The notes: generated from the sequence alone by a model not told the origin. 64,000 bases of DNA from Enoplolaimus lenunculus (GCA_030248215.1 JASANG010000869.1:27484-91483); one strand, 5' to 3'; positions 44,001-46,015 are shown, numbered from the stretch's first letter. Program-made: numbers and translations.

Positions 44001-46015
44001 TATGACGACGCTAGCGAGCCTGACTAATCCTTTTTTTCTTAAAATTATTCGAATATTGTGTAAATATTTTAGAAACCGATTATACTTTCACCGAACAAGT
44101 GTATGGAAATCCTGTTCCATTCGGCTCTGCCGGCGACTGTTATTCTGCAGTTAATTGTCCTCAGGTAAACAGTGTATTTGGTATATTTGCTGCTGATTAT
44201 CAGTGGCACAATGATATATCGCACACCGCTCCGGCGTCAATAATTTTTGAATTCACCACTGTTTATATTCTTAACTAAATGCCCGTGCATTTGGCCCGTA
44301 GCCAGCTCACCTTGCTAAGGGGGGGGGCTAAAAATTTTTCTCAAGGGTTTTCAATGAGTTTACAAGCACGGTTAAAAACTTTCTAGGGGGGTCAAAATTT
44401 TTCCAGGGGGCTGAGGACCCCCTGTCCGGTTCGGTATATAATATGCAGAATACAACGAGCGAACTTTAATATCGCCGTGTTGAAGATAACTAAGTGTTAA
44501 AGTTATATCCTGGTGTACCTTTAATACGCATTTTTCTTTATGAGACTACTACTACGTTTCAGGGCAAATTCAGCATTGATTTGACTCGAACTGGTTTCCG
44601 TATTGATGAAGAAACCAAATGGGACGAGCATGGGCATCGTATTGCGAAAGACATCACAATTTCAAAGGTAAACATTCTTGACGCCCATATATAGAACAGG
44701 GCCGGAATAGTAGTATAAGCCTATTTTAAGCCTAAGCCAAATCCTAAGCCTAAGCGTAACGGTATTAGGATGAGCCTATTTCTATGCCTAAGCCGAAACC
44801 TAAGCCTAAACAAAAAAGTTAGTCTAAAGCTTAAACTGACTATTTTACAGCGTCACAGAAAAACGTTCCGGCCCTGTTCTATACATCGATCGTGTTGAAC
44901 TGGGTGATCGCTTAGCTTATATCAGCTTTGAATAATTAATTTTGCTTGCGGTGTTGACATTGTTTGCAGCGAGCTAACAGTTCAACGATCCCTACAACTG
45001 TTGGTAGAATCCTGATAAAGCTAAACGTGTGTTGGTACATTTTGAGCTATGAAATCCGCGCAAGGTGCATACCATCTCTACAGGTCATCGTTGTCACTTT
45101 GTTAAACAAATGAAATTTTAAGTACTGTAGTGACTCGAATAAGAGGGAGGAACATATATTTATTTGGCCTCTCCACAGGGAACCCTCCTGCTATTCGGTT
45201 ACGGTCTGTTATTTAGTTTAAACCCGCCCTCCGCCACCTTTCGTCACTGATATAAATTCGGTATTGCAACTATCCGTGTGGAATTAAACGTTTTTTGCCT
45301 TGCATCAAAAGCTTGAGCGGCAATGCAAGGAAGTATGCTTTAAAGTTTCGAACTTAACTGTAATTGGTGCTGGAGTCATTTATGCGCTACAATTACGGCT
45401 AATTGATCTTTATACACTTTAATTAGGGTTTATGACTCTGTCCGCTGACGGACTCTTATTAGGGATATGGACTCTTATTGATTGGGACTCAAAATAGGGA
45501 CCCCCTTATTCGGGTCACTACAGTACAGTATATATTTAATGTACGCGTAATGTTTTGCTTTGTTTCAAACGAATTTACTGTCAAATCTTCGTCCGACAAG
45601 TTGTCGCCCAACAGTTTTCTAAAGCCTATTAATAGATCTAAGCATAATTTAAGTGTAATCTTAAGTCTAGCCTATGCATACTCATAATCGATGAATTGTC
45701 AAATCGTTAAAATTTCGGTTACATGTTGTAGGTAAACGAGTTGTTGACCGACTAATTGTAGTAATACCGTTTCAAGCATTCAATCTTGAATTTAGAGCCA
45801 GTTTTCAGAACGGAATGATTGCATCTGGTCGTTGCGGTGGTTATTGTGGCCGTTGTTTTCCAAGCAAACACAATGGGCTGCGTCTAACACTTGCCGACAC
45901 GTCTACGCCAAATTTACAAAACCAAGTGCACTGGCAAAAACACAATTTAAAATCAAAATCGTCTCAGCTCGCCTCGCATACTCGTGTAATCAAACGATTT
46001 AAACATAACTGGTGA
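1783..46015 (+). CDS. ADAMTS9/20 (gon-1): ADAMTS9/20 (GON-1)-type secreted metalloprotease, 41 exons, 5' end missing
   Basis: Extracellular zinc protease of the group that cleaves proteoglycans such as versican/aggrecan and guides cell migration (family knowledge). Exons are joined as listed in the individual entries; every junction is phase-consistent and gives about 2,054 residues. Order: propeptide end with furin site RHKR (about residue 70), reprolysin domain with HELGHLFNIPHD and Met-turn YHIMAPT, disintegrin-like region, TSP1-1, Cys-rich, spacer, TSP1 repeats 2-18, GON domain (about residues 1812-2005) and a short basic tail ending at TGA 46013-46015. The GON domain limits the assignment to the ADAMTS9/20/GON-1 group. 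Human ADAMTS9/20 have 15 TSP1 repeats; 18 are seen here. Signal peptide and N-terminal propeptide are not found. All introns are GT-AG except intron 4 (GC-AG). No inactivating change was seen in the assembled exons. No promoter is visible. Confidence 0.95.
2516..2625 (+). CDS. ADAMTS9/20 (gon-1): ADAMTS exon 2: start of catalytic domain
   Basis: Encodes [18 protein letters not shown], the typical first beta strand and helix of a reprolysin domain (family form VETLVVADxxMxxxHG). Acceptor tttcag, donor gtaagt; enters phase 1, leaves phase 0. Confidence 0.92.
3120..3203 (+). CDS. ADAMTS9/20 (gon-1): ADAMTS exon 3: catalytic domain
   Basis: 28 codons, phase 0 at both ends. [19 protein letters not shown] matches the family strand [21 protein letters not shown]. 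Donor gtaagc. Confidence 0.92.
3448..3612. mobile_element. TIR family F, copy 1
   Basis: Starts tagggttgcgctgtac and ends ...ccaccctaa. The GC-rich interior is built of GACGGAC/GTCCGTC words. Stands out from the AT-rich intron. Confidence 0.7.
3917..4041 (+). CDS. ADAMTS9/20 (gon-1): ADAMTS exon 4: catalytic domain, GC donor
   Basis: Encodes [20 protein letters not shown] and then [10 protein letters not shown]; the ADAMTS9 equivalent is NAALTLRNFCNWQ ... HYDTAILFTR. The reading frame requires the exon to end in AAG followed by gcaagt, a textbook GC donor. The Arg codon is completed by the first base of exon 5. Confidence 0.9.
4119..4288 (-). mobile_element. TIR family C (hAT-type MITE), copy 1
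   Basis: 170 bp with ends atggtggatccatgg and cctggatccgccactg in reverse orientation to copies 2 and 3. An exact 8-bp duplication GTCTAAAA lies at 4111-4118 and 4289-4296. Confidence 0.9.
4551..4798. mobile_element. TIR family B, copy 1, right end missing
   Basis: Starts atatgtcgtaggccaatgtg and contains ttttatgtaatagcagtgtg, shared with copy 2. The inverted right terminus is absent. Confidence 0.75.
4823..4863 (+). CDS. ADAMTS9/20 (gon-1): ADAMTS exon 5: catalytic domain micro-exon
   Basis: A 41-nt exon encoding [13 protein letters not shown], matching the family motif QDLC...CDTLG. Acceptor attttcag, donor gtatgc. Enters phase 2, leaves phase 1. Confidence 0.9.
5126..5290. mobile_element. 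TIR family D, copy 1
   Basis: tccgtaaccggctcaccttg at the left and agcccgtaacc at the right; interior gtttgagatccactggccct-like words shared with copies 2 and 5. Confidence 0.65.
5643..6061. mobile_element. TIR family A (TA target), copy 1
   Basis: The termini ctgtagtgacccgaataaca and the inverted ttcgggtcattacag are flanked by TA on both sides, the Tc1/mariner-type target. About 420 bp, no ORF. Orientation is opposite to copy 2. Confidence 0.82.
6134..6239 (+). CDS. ADAMTS9/20 (gon-1): ADAMTS exon 6: catalytic domain, first half of zinc site
   Basis: Encodes [20 protein letters not shown], then [15 protein letters not shown]. It supplies the first two zinc-ligand histidines and the catalytic Glu (HELGH). 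The donor is placed at TT|gtacgg because only this gives HELGHLFNIPHD with exon 7; the frame also reads a few codons into the intron before a stop. Leaves phase 2. Confidence 0.9.
6701..6840 (+). repeat. Five-copy tandem repeat of an intron-exon junction
   Basis: A unit of about 33 bp (tcatttcattttttag followed by gttcaatattcct) occurs five times. The AG dinucleotides lie at 6708, 6741, 6774, 6807 and 6839, with spacings 33, 33, 33 and 32. Each unit contains a polypyrimidine tract, an AG and the first exonic bases of exon 7. Only the fifth AG restores the protease frame; the other four would all shift it. Confidence 0.93.
6841..6996 (+). CDS. ADAMTS9/20 (gon-1): ADAMTS exon 7: end of zinc site and Met-turn
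   Basis: Begins [15 protein letters not shown], supplying the third zinc His and the Asp of the HExxHxxNxxHD motif, then YHIMAPT, the Met-turn, then [15 protein letters not shown], which starts the disintegrin-like region. Preceded by a tandemly repeated acceptor. Phase 2 at both ends. Confidence 0.92.
7155..7316. mobile_element. TIR family D, copy 2
   Basis: Left ggcccgtagccaactcacct, right ccccccttggctac. Interior ttttcagtgagttacaagca is shared with the other copies. About 160 bp. Confidence 0.75.
7510..7660 (+). CDS. ADAMTS9/20 (gon-1): ADAMTS exon 8: disintegrin-like domain
   Basis: Encodes YCLEDKPG and later [20 protein letters not shown]; the family has CLLDKP ... YDANRQCELAFGPG..VCPYM. 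Acceptor tattttag, donor gtatat; leaves phase 0. Confidence 0.92.
7876..8181. mobile_element. TIR family B, copy 2
   Basis: Left terminus tgtcgtaggacaatctgcta, right terminus the inverse (gaagattatcttacgacata). About 306 bp, with subterminal palindromes aatagcag/ctgctatt. Lies in the intron before exon 9. Confidence 0.82.
8245..8349 (+). CDS. ADAMTS9/20 (gon-1): ADAMTS exon 9: disintegrin-like domain
   Basis: 35 codons, phase 0 at both ends. CKRLWC and [15 protein letters not shown] are near-identical to the ADAMTS9/20 consensus. Acceptor gtttacag, donor gtttag. Confidence 0.93.
8521..8950. mobile_element. TIR element M, 430 bp
   Basis: Left aattaaggccttttccggtg and cagcccgcgtttac; right gcaaacgcgggctgggaggg and ggaaaagagacggcaatt as the inverse (about 45-bp arms). 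The AT-rich centre is partly self-complementary (aaaaatttgaatctttt). Lies in the intron before exon 10. Confidence 0.75.
9055..9203 (+). CDS. ADAMTS9/20 (gon-1): ADAMTS exon 10: end of disintegrin-like region and first half of TSP1-1
   Basis: WCHKGQCVG closes the disintegrin-like part. [20 protein letters not shown] opens TSP1-1, with a WxxW C-mannosylation motif and the O-fucosylation consensus CSRTCG. Donor gtaagt, leaves phase 2. Confidence 0.93.
9482..9545 (+). CDS. ADAMTS9/20 (gon-1): ADAMTS exon 11: second half of TSP1-1
   Basis: Encodes [20 protein letters not shown], the usual second half (PxxGGKYCxGxRxxYxxCNxxxC). Enters phase 2, leaves phase 0, donor gtaagc. A GC-rich repeat element begins about 115 bp downstream. 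Confidence 0.92.
9661..10122. mobile_element. TIR family F, copy 2, with 51-bp minisatellite
   Basis: Starts aaggttgcgctatac and ends tatagcgcaaccctaa, an inverted pair. The interior expanded into a tandem array (separate entry). Lies about 115 bp downstream of exon 11. Confidence 0.82.
9825..10060. repeat. 51-bp GC-rich minisatellite
   Basis: Four full copies and a partial copy of a 51-bp unit containing gacggacggcaccgcacgg and gtcgccgtacgggtgacg. Copies are nearly identical, so the array is young. 51 is a multiple of 3 and the unit lacks stops, which explains the open frames on both strands. Confidence 0.93.
10193..10391. mobile_element. TIR family I, copy 1
   Basis: Left gagcactcgttgtgcttttg, right gtaagccaaaagtgcaacgc plus gcgctgag. 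Reverse orientation to copy 2. Confidence 0.72.
10649..10766 (+). CDS. ADAMTS9/20 (gon-1): ADAMTS exon 12: Cys-rich domain
   Basis: Encodes [19 protein letters not shown], matching the family CPxxxxDFRExQCxxFN at the start of the Cys-rich domain. Acceptor tttttag, donor gtaagt; leaves phase 1. Confidence 0.92.
10804..11052. mobile_element. TIR family L, copy 2, with TTAGGC tracts
   Basis: The termini ggcccatacttttaggggcg and cgccccttaaag...attgggcc are inverted repeats. The inside is built from units of TTAGGC runs separated by aacacatttttgcaacgc. A duplication of AAATTTT flanks it (7 bp clear, 8th ambiguous). Confidence 0.82.
11378..11742. mobile_element. TIR family F, copy 3, interrupted by a family D element
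   Basis: The right end agtaatagcgcaaccctta and the GC-rich flanks (gcagcgcgcctccggcggc and gccggacgccgacgcgccc) belong to family F. A family D element (11426-11585) sits inside, so D inserted after F. The left boundary is approximate. Confidence 0.6.
11426..11585. mobile_element. TIR family D, copy 3, nested in family F
   Basis: Perfect 11-bp terminal inverted repeat ggcccgtagcc / ggctacgggcc. Inserted within the GC-rich family F element at 11378-11742. Confidence 0.8.
11928..12067 (+). CDS. ADAMTS9/20 (gon-1): ADAMTS exon 13: Cys-rich domain
   Basis: Encodes [19 protein letters not shown] and [20 protein letters not shown], the core CxLxC ... VxDGTxC ... DxCVxGxC of ADAMTS Cys-rich domains. 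Acceptor gtttcag, donor gtttgt; leaves phase 0. Confidence 0.92.
12337..12437 (+). repeat. 18-bp tandem repeat
   Basis: Five to six copies of ctttggggtgggacattt in the intron after exon 13. Confidence 0.92.
12807..13256. mobile_element. TIR family A, copy 2
   Basis: The termini ctgtagtgacccgaataaga and ...ttattcgggtcactacag form a near-perfect inverted repeat of about 24 bp, flanked by TA. 450 bp. Ends about 20 bp before exon 14. Confidence 0.88.
13277..13397 (+). CDS. ADAMTS9/20 (gon-1): ADAMTS exon 14: end of Cys-rich domain
   Basis: Encodes [20 protein letters not shown] followed by GNGSTC, the conserved DxCGVCGGDxSxC signature with Asn in place of the usual Asp. Enters phase 0, leaves phase 1. 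A TA-flanked TIR element ends about 20 bp before this exon. Confidence 0.93.
13735..13830 (+). CDS. ADAMTS9/20 (gon-1): ADAMTS exon 15: spacer domain
   Basis: Encodes [20 protein letters not shown], the usual spacer opening (GYxxVxxIPxGATxIxVxQ). Phase 1 at both ends, donor gtaaat. Confidence 0.92.
14107..14296. mobile_element. TIR family L, copy 3, with TTAGGC tracts
   Basis: The left end catgttacttataaggccgt is related to copy 4, the right end is ccctaaaagtaacattggcc, and TTAGGC runs lie between. The flanks match at 7 of 8 positions (aaaaaacc / aaaaaccc). Lies in the intron before spacer exon 16. Confidence 0.78.
14423..14589 (+). CDS. ADAMTS9/20 (gon-1): ADAMTS exon 16: spacer domain
   Basis: Encodes [15 protein letters not shown] across the junction with exon 15, then [26 protein letters not shown]9 has YLALKNxxGxYLLNG and YSGSxxxxERINxTxxI. 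Acceptor cgttgtag, donor gtaaac. Enters phase 1, leaves phase 0. Confidence 0.92.
14678..14867. mobile_element. Repeat family N, copy 1
   Basis: Contains ttcctaaaggggtcccccca and, 3' of it, tgcctgctccggtactgcaa. Both words recur in order near 40430-41025. Confidence 0.55.
15391..15532 (+). CDS. ADAMTS9/20 (gon-1): ADAMTS exon 17: end of spacer, start of TSP1-2
   Basis: [18 protein letters not shown] is the end of the spacer; [18 protein letters not shown] starts TSP1-2. The O-fucosylation consensus is absent here (CDKVCK). Donor gttagt, leaves phase 1. Confidence 0.92.
15865..15991 (+). CDS. ADAMTS9/20 (gon-1): ADAMTS exon 18: TSP1-2
   Basis: Encodes [20 protein letters not shown] followed by [19 protein letters not shown], the six-Cys frame of a TSP1 repeat. 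Donor gtaagc. Leaves phase 2, giving a Lys codon with exon 19. Confidence 0.9.
16472..16682 (+). CDS. ADAMTS9/20 (gon-1): ADAMTS exon 19: TSP1-3
   Basis: [20 protein letters not shown] starts the repeat, with CSASCG fitting the POFUT2 O-fucose consensus. The exon ends in WMYSSWSQ, the tryptophan segment of the next repeat. From here every exon to exon 34 leaves in phase 0. Confidence 0.92.
17084..17332. mobile_element. TIR family E, copy 1
   Basis: Arms of about 70 bp: aaaatggtgagtcaaattga and cgaaataggctctacgggac at the left are mirrored by gtcccgtagagtctatttcg and tttgactcaccatctttt at the right. The centre holds a tandem pair of ttagactcattgagccgcac. A long hairpin is expected. Confidence 0.85.
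17487..17654 (+). CDS. ADAMTS9/20 (gon-1): ADAMTS exon 20: TSP1-4
   Basis: 56 codons, phase 0 to 0, beginning with TGT (Cys). [16 protein letters not shown] at the start, FWVHGTWSE at the end. Acceptor gtttcag, donor gtatgt. The O-fucose consensus lacks its Gly (CPVTCD). Confidence 0.92.
18325..18489 (+). CDS. ADAMTS9/20 (gon-1): ADAMTS exon 21: TSP1-5
   Basis: 55 codons, phase 0 to 0. [18 protein letters not shown] at the start, WQYGEWSE at the end. Acceptor gtttcag, donor gtaaaa. Confidence 0.92.
18625..18720. repeat. TA-rich simple sequence
   Basis: Runs of tatatatttatatataat in the intron between exons 21 and 22. Confidence 0.85.
18958..19122 (+). CDS. ADAMTS9/20 (gon-1): ADAMTS exon 22: TSP1-6
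   Basis: 55 codons, phase 0 to 0. [18 protein letters not shown] at the start, WKTGNWSQ at the end; full O-fucose consensus. Acceptor ccaacag, donor gtaaat. Confidence 0.92.
19540..19713 (+). CDS. ADAMTS9/20 (gon-1): ADAMTS exon 23: TSP1-7
   Basis: 58 codons, phase 0 to 0. [18 protein letters not shown] at the start, FWRYNEWGD at the end. The final Gly of the O-fucose consensus is replaced by Lys. Acceptor actttag, donor gtgagt. Confidence 0.92.
20317..20592 (+). repeat. 142-bp tandem duplication before exon 24
   Basis: Two copies of a 142-bp AT-rich unit starting aaaacttttatacttcaata begin at 20317 and 20459. They differ at only a few positions, so the duplication is recent. The second copy ends about 20 bp before exon 24 and may supply part of its branch-point region. 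Confidence 0.85.
20610..20774 (+). CDS. ADAMTS9/20 (gon-1): ADAMTS exon 24: TSP1-8
   Basis: 55 codons, phase 0 to 0. [18 protein letters not shown] at the start, WHTGAWSP at the end; full O-fucose consensus. Acceptor attttcag, donor gtaggt. Confidence 0.92.
21364..21486 (+). CDS. ADAMTS9/20 (gon-1): ADAMTS exon 25: first part of TSP1-9
   Basis: 41 codons, phase 0 to 0. [18 protein letters not shown] at the start, but the exon stops before the last two cysteines and lacks the WxxGxWS tail of its neighbours. Exon 26 supplies these, so this repeat is split by an extra intron. Donor gtaata. Confidence 0.85.
21653..21806. mobile_element. TIR family D, copy 4, fused to family A
   Basis: gggcacgtagccaagtggga at the left. 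The right end is missing and runs directly into a truncated family A element. Confidence 0.65.
21801..22088. mobile_element. TIR family A, copy 3, left end missing
   Basis: The right end ttattcgggtcactgcag is intact. The left end is lost, and the element abuts a family D copy. Confidence 0.75.
22234..22512 (+). CDS. ADAMTS9/20 (gon-1): ADAMTS exon 26: end of TSP1-9, hydrophilic linker, start of TSP1-10
   Basis: 93 codons, phase 0 to 0. [18 protein letters not shown] gives the last cysteines and a Thr/Pro stretch likely to be O-glycosylated. About 60 residues rich in Asn, Arg and Asp follow, containing the Asn-glycosylation sequon NNS in the NNENSV stretch. It ends WITGEWSP. The linker looks disordered and is unique among the inter-repeat segments. 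Confidence 0.87.
22732..22959. mobile_element. TIR family G, copy 1
   Basis: Left aggcccatacgcacaaatgc with tcagttagcgataggttt; right ttgataagaatacgggcct as the inverse. About 228 bp. Confidence 0.72.
23081..23248 (+). CDS. ADAMTS9/20 (gon-1): ADAMTS exon 27: TSP1-10
   Basis: 56 codons, phase 0 to 0. [18 protein letters not shown] at the start, WITERWKP at the end. Acceptor cttttag, donor gtaatt. The consensus Gly is replaced by Glu. Confidence 0.92.
23641..23886 (+). CDS. ADAMTS9/20 (gon-1): ADAMTS exon 28: TSP1-11 plus linker
   Basis: 82 codons, phase 0 to 0. [18 protein letters not shown] at the start. After the last Cys a Ser/Arg-rich linker ([13 protein letters not shown]) precedes WRVGQWSD. 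Donor gtaagt; a TIR element begins about 9 bp past the exon. Confidence 0.92.
23895..24124. mobile_element. TIR family G, copy 2
   Basis: Left ggtccatattctcaaatgcg and tcagttagcgacaggttttc; right ctggtgatatgtgctacaca and catttgagaata as the inverse. It begins 9 bp after the 3' end of exon 28, immediately beside the donor. Confidence 0.8.
25062..25324. mobile_element. TIR family H (piggyBac-like, TTAA target), copy 1, tRNA-like core
   Basis: Left cctctttcttacatgaat, right gttaaaagg. TTAA is at 25058-25061 and 25325-25328. The minus strand carries ctatagctgagcggtcat (A-box-like) and a degraded B box. Confidence 0.78.
25709..25951 (+). CDS. ADAMTS9/20 (gon-1): ADAMTS exon 29: TSP1-12 plus linker
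   Basis: 81 codons, phase 0 to 0. [18 protein letters not shown] at the start, CQKADC in the middle, and a linker before WIVGQWSA. Acceptor tctgtag, donor gtaaat. Confidence 0.92.
25990..26166 (+). mobile_element. TIR family C (hAT-type MITE), copy 2
   Basis: Ends acagtggcggatccaggat and atggatccgccatt. An exact 8-bp duplication AGTTGTAC lies at 25982-25989 and 26167-26174. Interior has G and C homopolymer runs. Lies about 40 bp downstream of exon 29. Confidence 0.92.
26697..26905. mobile_element. TIR element O
   Basis: Left agccttacgctttattcaca with ccaagtttttttctgc, right gcagcaaaaacttgcatgtg with tgaataaggttac as the inverse. About 210 bp; centre repeats gcagc/gctgc words. Confidence 0.72.
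27440..27545 (+). repeat. 36-bp tandem repeat
   Basis: Three diverged copies of a 36-bp unit, ctgccgaagtcggagctgga followed by cgtcaattta, in the intron before exon 30. A related partial unit (agccggagccggatgtcatt) lies at about 27328. Confidence 0.75.
27818..28045 (+). CDS. ADAMTS9/20 (gon-1): ADAMTS exon 30: TSP1-13 plus linker
   Basis: 76 codons, phase 0 to 0. [18 protein letters not shown] at the start, [19 protein letters not shown] as Cys pair and linker, WRTSDWSP at the end. Donor gtaagc leads into the largest intron (4.2 kb). Confidence 0.92.
29181..29367. mobile_element. TIR family K, copy 1, with TTAGGC-like core
   Basis: Left caactcgtcgaccgacaact, right gacaagttgtcgggcgacga plus attgccg. 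The centre holds taggcttaggcttaggattg. Confidence 0.72.
29457..29474. repeat. (TA)n microsatellite
   Basis: A short tatatatatatatata run in the large intron between exons 30 and 31. Confidence 0.85.
30078..30289. mobile_element. TIR family K, copy 2, with TTAGG-like core
   Basis: Left tgacaattctttgctcgaga and gtcgaccgacaagtg; right aattatcggtcgacgaattg plus tcg. The centre has degenerate ttaggattacgcttagg. Confidence 0.7.
30495..30751. mobile_element. TIR family H (piggyBac-like, TTAA target), copy 2, tRNA-like core
   Basis: Left ccctttctcacatgaatatt, right aactcaatgtgagaagggg. TTAA is at 30491-30494 and 30752-30755. Minus strand: A box tcgctgagtgg and B box gagttcgaatcc with normal tRNA spacing. 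Confidence 0.85.
31714..31897. mobile_element. TIR family F, copy 4
   Basis: Starts tagggttgcgctatag and ends ctataggcaaccctta in inverted sense; interior gacgccatccgacgccgtcc and similar words. Confidence 0.75.
31917..32098. repeat. (AAT)n microsatellite
   Basis: About 180 bp of aataataataat with ttaaaataattaaaat interruptions. Lies 165 bp before exon 31. Confidence 0.93.
32263..32448 (+). CDS. ADAMTS9/20 (gon-1): ADAMTS exon 31: TSP1-14
   Basis: 62 codons, phase 0 to 0. [18 protein letters not shown] at the start, [16 protein letters not shown] at the end; full O-fucose consensus. Acceptor gttttag, donor gttagt. Confidence 0.92.
32940..33014. mobile_element. TIR family F fragment
   Basis: Partial copy with the words gatgccggacgcggtgacag and ggcgccacgcgtgaaatata. 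Confidence 0.5.
33179..33352 (+). CDS. ADAMTS9/20 (gon-1): ADAMTS exon 32: TSP1-15
   Basis: 58 codons, phase 0 to 0. [18 protein letters not shown] at the start, WIHSRWTK at the end; full O-fucose consensus. Acceptor attgtag, donor gtaagg. Confidence 0.92.
33547..33755. mobile_element. TIR family E, copy 2
   Basis: Starts cactgccaaaaatgacgtgt and ends gactcaccattttttgcagt, flanked by TA on both sides. Same arms as copy 1 (cgaaataggctctacggggc). Confidence 0.85.
33950..35145. repeat. GGGACAG minisatellite, 10-bp unit with higher-order structure
   Basis: About 1.2 kb of the 10-bp unit gggacagNtg with N mostly a or t. Longer blocks recur: ttggaatagctgggacag appears near 34080, 34393, 34554, 34883, 34939 and 34984, and cttgggacagatgggaccga also recurs. 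One strand carries runs of GGG every 7-10 bases and could form G-quadruplexes. Both strands are open in several frames only because the unit has no stop codons. Confidence 0.95.
35146..35262. repeat. (TATACA)n / TA-rich microsatellite
   Basis: Alternating tatacatatataca runs directly after the minisatellite and inside the same TIR element. Confidence 0.9.
35466..35636 (+). CDS. ADAMTS9/20 (gon-1): ADAMTS exon 33: TSP1-16
   Basis: 57 codons, phase 0 to 0. [18 protein letters not shown] at the start, WQPGQWSA at the end. Asn replaces the fucosylated Ser/Thr (CSRNCG). It lies about 80 bp downstream of the large minisatellite element. Confidence 0.92.
35915..36330. mobile_element. Element family J, copy 1, rich in ATATCATATGATAT palindromes
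   Basis: Left part tgcgggattcacgttataac plus tacgttttgtcccgatta; right part gaatatcacatgatattcgc plus ataaatgtccctcagtatca. At least four palindromes of the form aatatcatatgatatt lie inside. Confidence 0.7.
36547..36744 (+). CDS. ADAMTS9/20 (gon-1): ADAMTS exon 34: TSP1-17
   Basis: 66 codons, phase 0 to 0. [18 protein letters not shown] at the start, CDFGPC and WQMGPWTP at the end. Acceptor atttcag, donor gtacgt. Last of the symmetric repeat exons. Confidence 0.92.
36812..36856. mobile_element. TIR family B, left-end fragment
   Basis: tatgtcgtaggacaaactgc plus tattcagggcaatt matches only the first 40 bp of family B. Confidence 0.6.
37182..37358 (+). mobile_element. TIR family C (hAT-type MITE), copy 3
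   Basis: Ends cagtggcggatccaggat and atggatccgccattg. An exact 8-bp duplication CTTCCGAC lies at 37174-37181 and 37359-37366. Nearly identical inside to copy 2. Confidence 0.92.
37518..37653 (+). CDS. ADAMTS9/20 (gon-1): ADAMTS exon 35: TSP1-18
   Basis: [18 protein letters not shown] at the start; Pro replaces the fucosylated Ser/Thr. The exon ends CIEKT plus one base and leaves in phase 1 into the GON domain. Donor gtaagc. Confidence 0.92.
38074..38512. mobile_element. TIR family A, copy 4
   Basis: Termini ctgtagtgacccgaataaga and ttattcgggtcactacaa, flanked by TA. Contains a short local duplication (aatagggatacggactctta) near its right end. Confidence 0.85.
39098..39235 (+). repeat. Imperfect tandem repeat of about 43 bp
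   Basis: Three units built of tcatatgggcctcgggcctc followed by ctagtcata, ending shortly before GON exon 36. Confidence 0.65.
39302..39393 (+). CDS. ADAMTS9/20 (gon-1): ADAMTS exon 36: start of GON domain
   Basis: Encodes [20 protein letters not shown] and VRGKIIK, the conserved GON start (CxEV......DGEYxLxVxGKxxKVYC). Enters phase 1, leaves phase 0. Confidence 0.93.
39408..39445. mobile_element. TIR family F, right-end fragment
   Basis: gcagcgcgcggtgagtatag followed by cgtaaccctaac matches the terminal region of family F only. Confidence 0.5.
39570..39664 (+). CDS. ADAMTS9/20 (gon-1): ADAMTS exon 37: GON domain
   Basis: Encodes [20 protein letters not shown] and NFAEIYSK; the GON consensus is YCxxMxxxxPxEYIxLxxGxxxNFxxxY. 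Acceptor gttttag; leaves phase 2 into a 3.3-kb intron. Confidence 0.93.
40340..40423 (+). repeat. 42-bp direct duplication
   Basis: Two copies of tatacatatatacatacagc plus aacggagtagccaacccc in tandem. Confidence 0.8.
40425..41026. mobile_element. Repeat family N, copy 2, with inserted sequence
   Basis: Begins cccactcctaaaggggtccc-like words and ends cacttgtctgctccggtact, the same outer words as copy 1, but 600 bp long. The extra middle includes an unassigned 129-codon open frame (40725-41114) with no recognised domain. Confidence 0.5.
41890..41936 (+). mobile_element. TIR family C, right-end fragment
   Basis: ggccgcggccgaggtgtccc followed by ttatggatccgccattg matches the right terminus of family C. 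Confidence 0.55.
42201..42410. mobile_element. TIR family I, copy 2
   Basis: Left ccagcgcgcgttgcattttt and ggcttacccccc; right ggggggtaggaccaaaacgc and aacgagtgctgg as the inverse. About 210 bp. Confidence 0.78.
42583..42848. mobile_element. TIR family H (piggyBac-like), copy 3, tRNA-like core
   Basis: Left cccctttt cacatatc after TTAA (42579-42582), right catgtgataaaggg followed by TTGA. Opposite orientation: the plus strand carries A box tagctgagtgg and B box gagttcgaatgc. Confidence 0.83.
42943..43079 (+). CDS. ADAMTS9/20 (gon-1): ADAMTS exon 38: GON domain
   Basis: Encodes [19 protein letters not shown] and [13 protein letters not shown]; the family has RLxxPxxCPxxGxRxDxCxC ... GFTxFxKIRIDL. 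The split Arg codon joins exon 37 exactly. Leaves phase 1. Confidence 0.93.
43138..43681. mobile_element. TIR family G, copy 3, with internal insertion
   Basis: Left end aaggctcatattctcaaatg and right end gtgctacacacatttgagaa are 540 bp apart, twice the usual length. The inside includes about 75 bp (from ctttaaagtatttgttttaa) that recurs at about 60979-61050, so another element is nested here. Confidence 0.68.
44073..44164 (+). CDS. ADAMTS9/20 (gon-1): ADAMTS exon 39: GON domain
   Basis: Encodes [20 protein letters not shown], matching GxxVPFGxAGDCYSxxxCPQG. Acceptor attttag, donor gtaaac. Enters phase 1, leaves phase 0. Confidence 0.93.
44293..44425. mobile_element. TIR family D, copy 5
   Basis: ggcccgtagccagctcacct at the left; interior tttccagggggctgaggacc. 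Right terminus degraded. Confidence 0.65.
44563..44667 (+). CDS. ADAMTS9/20 (gon-1): ADAMTS exon 40: GON domain
   Basis: Encodes [20 protein letters not shown], matching GxFxIDLxGTxFxV. 35 codons, phase 0 to 0. Confidence 0.93.
44690..44883. mobile_element. TIR element Q with GCCTAA tracts
   Basis: Perfect inverted ends tatagaacagggccggaa / ttccggccctgttctata with degenerate GCCTAA runs inside. Its termini differ from family L, so a second family has the same kind of filling. Confidence 0.82.
45125..45523. mobile_element. TIR family A, copy 5
   Basis: Termini ctgtagtgactcgaataaga and ttattcgggtcactacag, flanked by TA. Lies in the last ADAMTS intron. Confidence 0.85.
45571..45767. mobile_element. 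TIR family K, copy 3
   Basis: Left gaatttactgtcaaatcttc and gtccgacaagttgtcgcc; right gagttgttgaccgactaatt. The centre is a degenerate TTAGGC-like stretch in either sense. Confidence 0.62.
45809..46015 (+). CDS. ADAMTS9/20 (gon-1): ADAMTS exon 41: end of GON domain, tail and stop
   Basis: [13 protein letters not shown] is the conserved end of the GON domain. A basic tail of about 45 residues ([14 protein letters not shown] ... KRFKHNW) ends at TGA 46013-46015. Acceptor gttttcag. A possible polyadenylation signal AATAAA is at 46406-46411. Confidence 0.92.
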   Translation, partial: NGMIASGRCGGYCGRCFPSKHNGLRLTLADTSTPNLQNQVHWQKHNLKSKSSQLASHTRVIKRFKHNW

